A stretch of 6,223 nt of DNA from CAYFJO01 sp964343305 (GTDB taxonomy: Bacteria > Planctomycetota > Planctomycetia > Pirellulales > Pirellulaceae), in contig CAYFJO010000586.1 in assembly GCA_964343305.1 (NCBI GenBank), forward strand, positions 1-6,223, given 5' to 3'. Position 1 is the first letter of the stretch. Every line of letters begins with the position of its first letter. A program made the position numbers and the translations under genes. Below the pieces are notes generated by a model. That model made no database searches. It saw only the letters and a list, made by a program, of their open reading frames with translations, and was not told the origin of the DNA. This document shows positions 4,758 to 6,223 of the stretch, in pieces.

Positions 4758-5942
4758 TTATAGGTTCAGGTCCGATTTCACTTCAGCGAATTTCGCGATG
4801 GCGAAATCGAGATCTTCGGCCCTGTGTGCCGCCGAAATCTGCGTTCGGATGCGAGCCTTTCCTTTCGGCACGACGGGGAAAGAAAATCCAATCACATAGA
4901 CGCCTTTGTCGAGCATGGCGTCAGCAACCTTGGCGGCCAGTGCGGCGTCGCCCAACATGATCGGCGTGATGGGATGTTCGCCGGGGAGGATGTCGTAGCC
5001 AAGTTCGGCCATGCCGTCGCGAAATTGTTTGGTGTTGTCGGCCAAACGGTCGCGCAACTCGGTTGATTGCGTCAGCAAATCAATCGCCTTGATTGATGCG
5101 CTCACAATTGGCGGCGCGACCGAGTTGGAAAACAGATACGGCCGCGAACGCTGACGCAGCAGTTCGATGATTTCTTTTCGACCGCTCGTATAGCCGCCGC
5201 TGGCTCCGCCGAGTGCTTTGCCCAGTGTACCCGTGATGATGTCGATGCGATCCATGACGTTGTGATACTCGTGGGTGCCTCGGCCGCCCGGTCCCATGAA
5301 GCCGACGGCGTGGGAATCGTCGACCATAACCAAGGCGTCGTGCTTGTCGGCCAGGTCGCAGATGCCCGGAAGGTTGGCGATGTAACCATCCATCGAGAAC
5401 ACGCCGTCCGTGGCGATCAAGCGATAGCGAGCATTTTTGGCTTCGACCAGTTTCGCTTCCAGGTCCGTCATGTCGTTGTTCTTGTAGCGATGCCGTTGTG
5501 CTTTGCAGAGCCGCACACCATCGATGATGCTGGCGTGGTTCAGCTCGTCGGAGATGACGGCGTCTTCGGCCGCGAGCAACGTCTCGAACAATCCGCCGTT
5601 GGCGTCGAAGCAGGATGTATACAGAATCGTGTCTTCCGTGCCGAGAAACTCGCTGATTTTCGCTTCCAACTCTTTGTGAATCGACTGCGTGCCGCAGATG
5701 AACCGCACGCTCGACAGGCCGTAGCCCCAGCGATCGAGTCCTTCATGAGCCGCGGCGACGATCTCGAGATGGTCGGAGAGGCCGAGATAGTTGTTCGCAC
5801 ACATGTTCAACACGGGCTCGCCGTCCGCCACTCGGATGCGGGCTTCCTGCGGCGTGGTGATCACACGCTCGGATTTGTACAGGCCGCTTGATTGGATTTC
5901 GCCGAGTTGATTCCGCAGATGTTGCTTGATCGATCCATACAT
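4758..5942 (-). CDS. kbl: glycine C-acetyltransferase (2-amino-3-ketobutyrate CoA ligase)
   Basis: This PLP-dependent alpha-oxoamine synthase of 394 residues is near the 398 of E. coli Kbl. With CoA it splits 2-amino-3-ketobutyrate into glycine and acetyl-CoA, the second step of threonine breakdown. The family landmarks are present in order: NNYLGL (50-55), LNHASIIDG (134-142) with His136 stacking on the cofactor, VDDSHAVG (207-214), and TLGKALGGASGG (239-250) with Lys242 as the expected Schiff-base lysine. The closing block SFPVVPKGKARIRTQ is also typical. The start is supported by a GGGAG ribosome site seven bases upstream. The gene follows tdh on the same strand with a 101-nt gap holding a REP pair. 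Relatives such as 8-amino-7-oxononanoate synthase are less likely given the tdh neighbour and MYGSIKQHL start. Confidence 0.95.
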   Translation of the reverse strand: MYGSIKQHLRNQLGEIQSSGLYKSERVITTPQEARIRVADGEPVLNMCANNYLGLSDHLEIVAAAHEGLDRWGYGLSSVRFICGTQSIHKELEAKISEFLGTEDTILYTSCFDANGGLFETLLAAEDAVISDELNHASIIDGVRLCKAQRHRYKNNDMTDLEAKLVEAKNARYRLIATDGVFSMDGYIANLPGICDLADKHDALVMVDDSHAVGFMGPGGRGTHEYHNVMDRIDIITGTLGKALGGASGGYTSGRKEIIELLRQRSRPYLFSNSVAPPIVSASIKAIDLLTQSTELRDRLADNTKQFRDGMAELGYDILPGEHPITPIMLGDAALAAKVADAMLDKGVYVIGFSFPVVPKGKARIRTQISAAHRAEDLDFAIAKFAEVKSDLNL

Positions 5943-5949
5943 GAGTGTT

Positions 5950-5954
5950 CTCCC
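5950..5954 (-). promoter_or_regulatory. ribosome binding site of kbl
   Basis: The minus strand reads GGGAG seven bases before the kbl ATG and supports the start at 5942. It lies just outside the REP pair, so the repeat does not mask it. Confidence 0.55.
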
Positions 5955-5962
5955 GAGCGAAA

Positions 5963-6031
5963 GTAGGTCAAGCTCCGCCTGACGAGTTTCGGTGATTCGA
6001 ACGCATTTCCGTCAGGCACAGCCTGACCTAC
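5963..6031. repeat. BIME-like pair of inverted GTAG-REP hairpins between tdh and kbl
   Basis: Two 21-nt units in opposite orientation flank a 27-nt spacer. Each begins with GTAG and then folds as GTCARGC, a 3-nt loop and GCCTGAC. Unit 1 (5963-5983) has one A-C mismatch in its 7-bp stem. Unit 2 (6011-6031, read on the minus strand) has a perfect stem. In the same orientation the units match at 18 of 21 positions. The outer ends GTAGGTCA and TGACCTAC are perfect inverted repeats. The sequence is unrelated to the repeat at 3857-3922, but the plan and position inside an operon are the same. Confidence 0.8.
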
Positions 6032-6043
6032 GGCTCCTGATCG

Positions 6044-6223
6044 CTAATCATTCCAGTCCAAGATGATCTTTCCCGATTCGCCGGACATCATCACCTGGAA
6101 CGCTTCCTCGAACTCGGTGTAATGAAACCGGTGGGTGATCACCGGGTGGATGTCCAAGCCGCTCTGCAGCATCACCGTCATCTTGTACCACGTCTCGTAC
6201 ATCTCCCGCCCGTAGATGCCCTT
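6044..6223 (-). CDS. tdh: L-threonine 3-dehydrogenase, C-terminal part (cut by window edge)
   Basis: The last 59 codons of a gene run in from beyond the window and end at TAG (6044-6046). The peptide contains GIYGREMYETWYKM, then SGLDIHPVITHRF and finally SGESGKIILDWND. These closely follow the end of E. coli Tdh, a zinc-dependent, NAD-linked medium-chain dehydrogenase of about 341 residues that oxidises threonine to 2-amino-3-ketobutyrate. The GIYGREM-ETWYKM block distinguishes Tdh from general alcohol dehydrogenases. The zinc and NAD sites lie outside the window and cannot be checked. With kbl directly downstream, this is a tdh-kbl operon, the reverse of the kbl-tdh order in E. coli. The unstable intermediate benefits from the two enzymes acting together. 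Confidence 0.92.
   Translation of the reverse strand, partial: KGIYGREMYETWYKMTVMLQSGLDIHPVITHRFHYTEFEEAFQVMMSGESGKIILDWND

Noticed and set aside
4735..4768. A 7-bp stem over the kbl stop codon as an intrinsic terminator
   Set aside because: The loop is about 20 nt, the stem is AT-mixed and only four T follow on the minus strand, so it is too weak to call.
5262..5891. A 209-codon plus-strand frame inside kbl
   Set aside because: It is antisense to a gene with complete catalytic motifs, and its translation resembles no family. It is a codon-bias shadow.
3857..6031. The repeated palindromes as a CRISPR array
   Set aside because: The sites differ in sequence, occur as inverted pairs rather than direct repeats, have no regular spacers, and no cas gene is present.

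Overview
The window looks like a piece of a planctomycete chromosome, probably from the Rhodopirellula/Pirellula group. This is an inference from a relic of an IS200-like REP transposase with the N-terminal style seen in that group, many REP/BIME palindromes between genes, and generous intergenic spacing. No rRNA or other taxonomic marker is present, so the assignment is moderate.

Layout. (1) 8-946, plus strand: an intact alpha/beta hydrolase of the hormone-sensitive-lipase type. (2) 947-1454: a gene-poor patch of debris. It holds a truncated REP-type transposase on the minus strand (973-1161), two small hairpins (1162-1206), and the last 48 codons of a second hydrolase, paralogous to the first (1233-1381). 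(3) 1455-1986, minus strand: an overlapping type II toxin-antitoxin pair, a RelE/ParE-like toxin preceded by an addiction-module antitoxin. (4) 2002-4419, minus strand: a tungsten-type aldehyde:ferredoxin oxidoreductase preceded by a ferredoxin-like subunit with four [4Fe-4S] motifs. This resembles the AorB/AorA pair. The antitoxin starts only 15 nt after the oxidoreductase stop codon, so the order on the minus strand is Fe-S subunit, oxidoreductase, antitoxin, toxin. (5) 4420-4757: a 338-nt spacer with a plausible promoter for that operon and two palindromic repeats. (6) 4758-6223, minus strand: kbl (glycine C-acetyltransferase), preceded by the 3' end of tdh (threonine 3-dehydrogenase), which is cut by the window edge.

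How the genes work together. Tdh and Kbl form the standard two-step route from threonine through 2-amino-3-ketobutyrate to glycine and acetyl-CoA. The oxidoreductase and its Fe-S partner would oxidise an aldehyde to an acid, or do the reverse, passing electrons through an iron-sulfur wire. The substrate cannot be read from sequence. A link to aldehydes from amino-acid breakdown is possible but only suggested by proximity.

The most distinctive non-coding content is a set of REP-like palindromes. Three sites, 3857-3922, 4582-4643 and 5963-6031, each carry two inverted copies of a short hairpin unit. Two of these families have GTAG at the hairpin foot, a hallmark of REPs mobilised by REP-associated tyrosine transposases. 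In the first, the two copies differ by compensated base pairs, so the fold itself appears to be kept. I did not find evidence for a wholly new multi-gene system.
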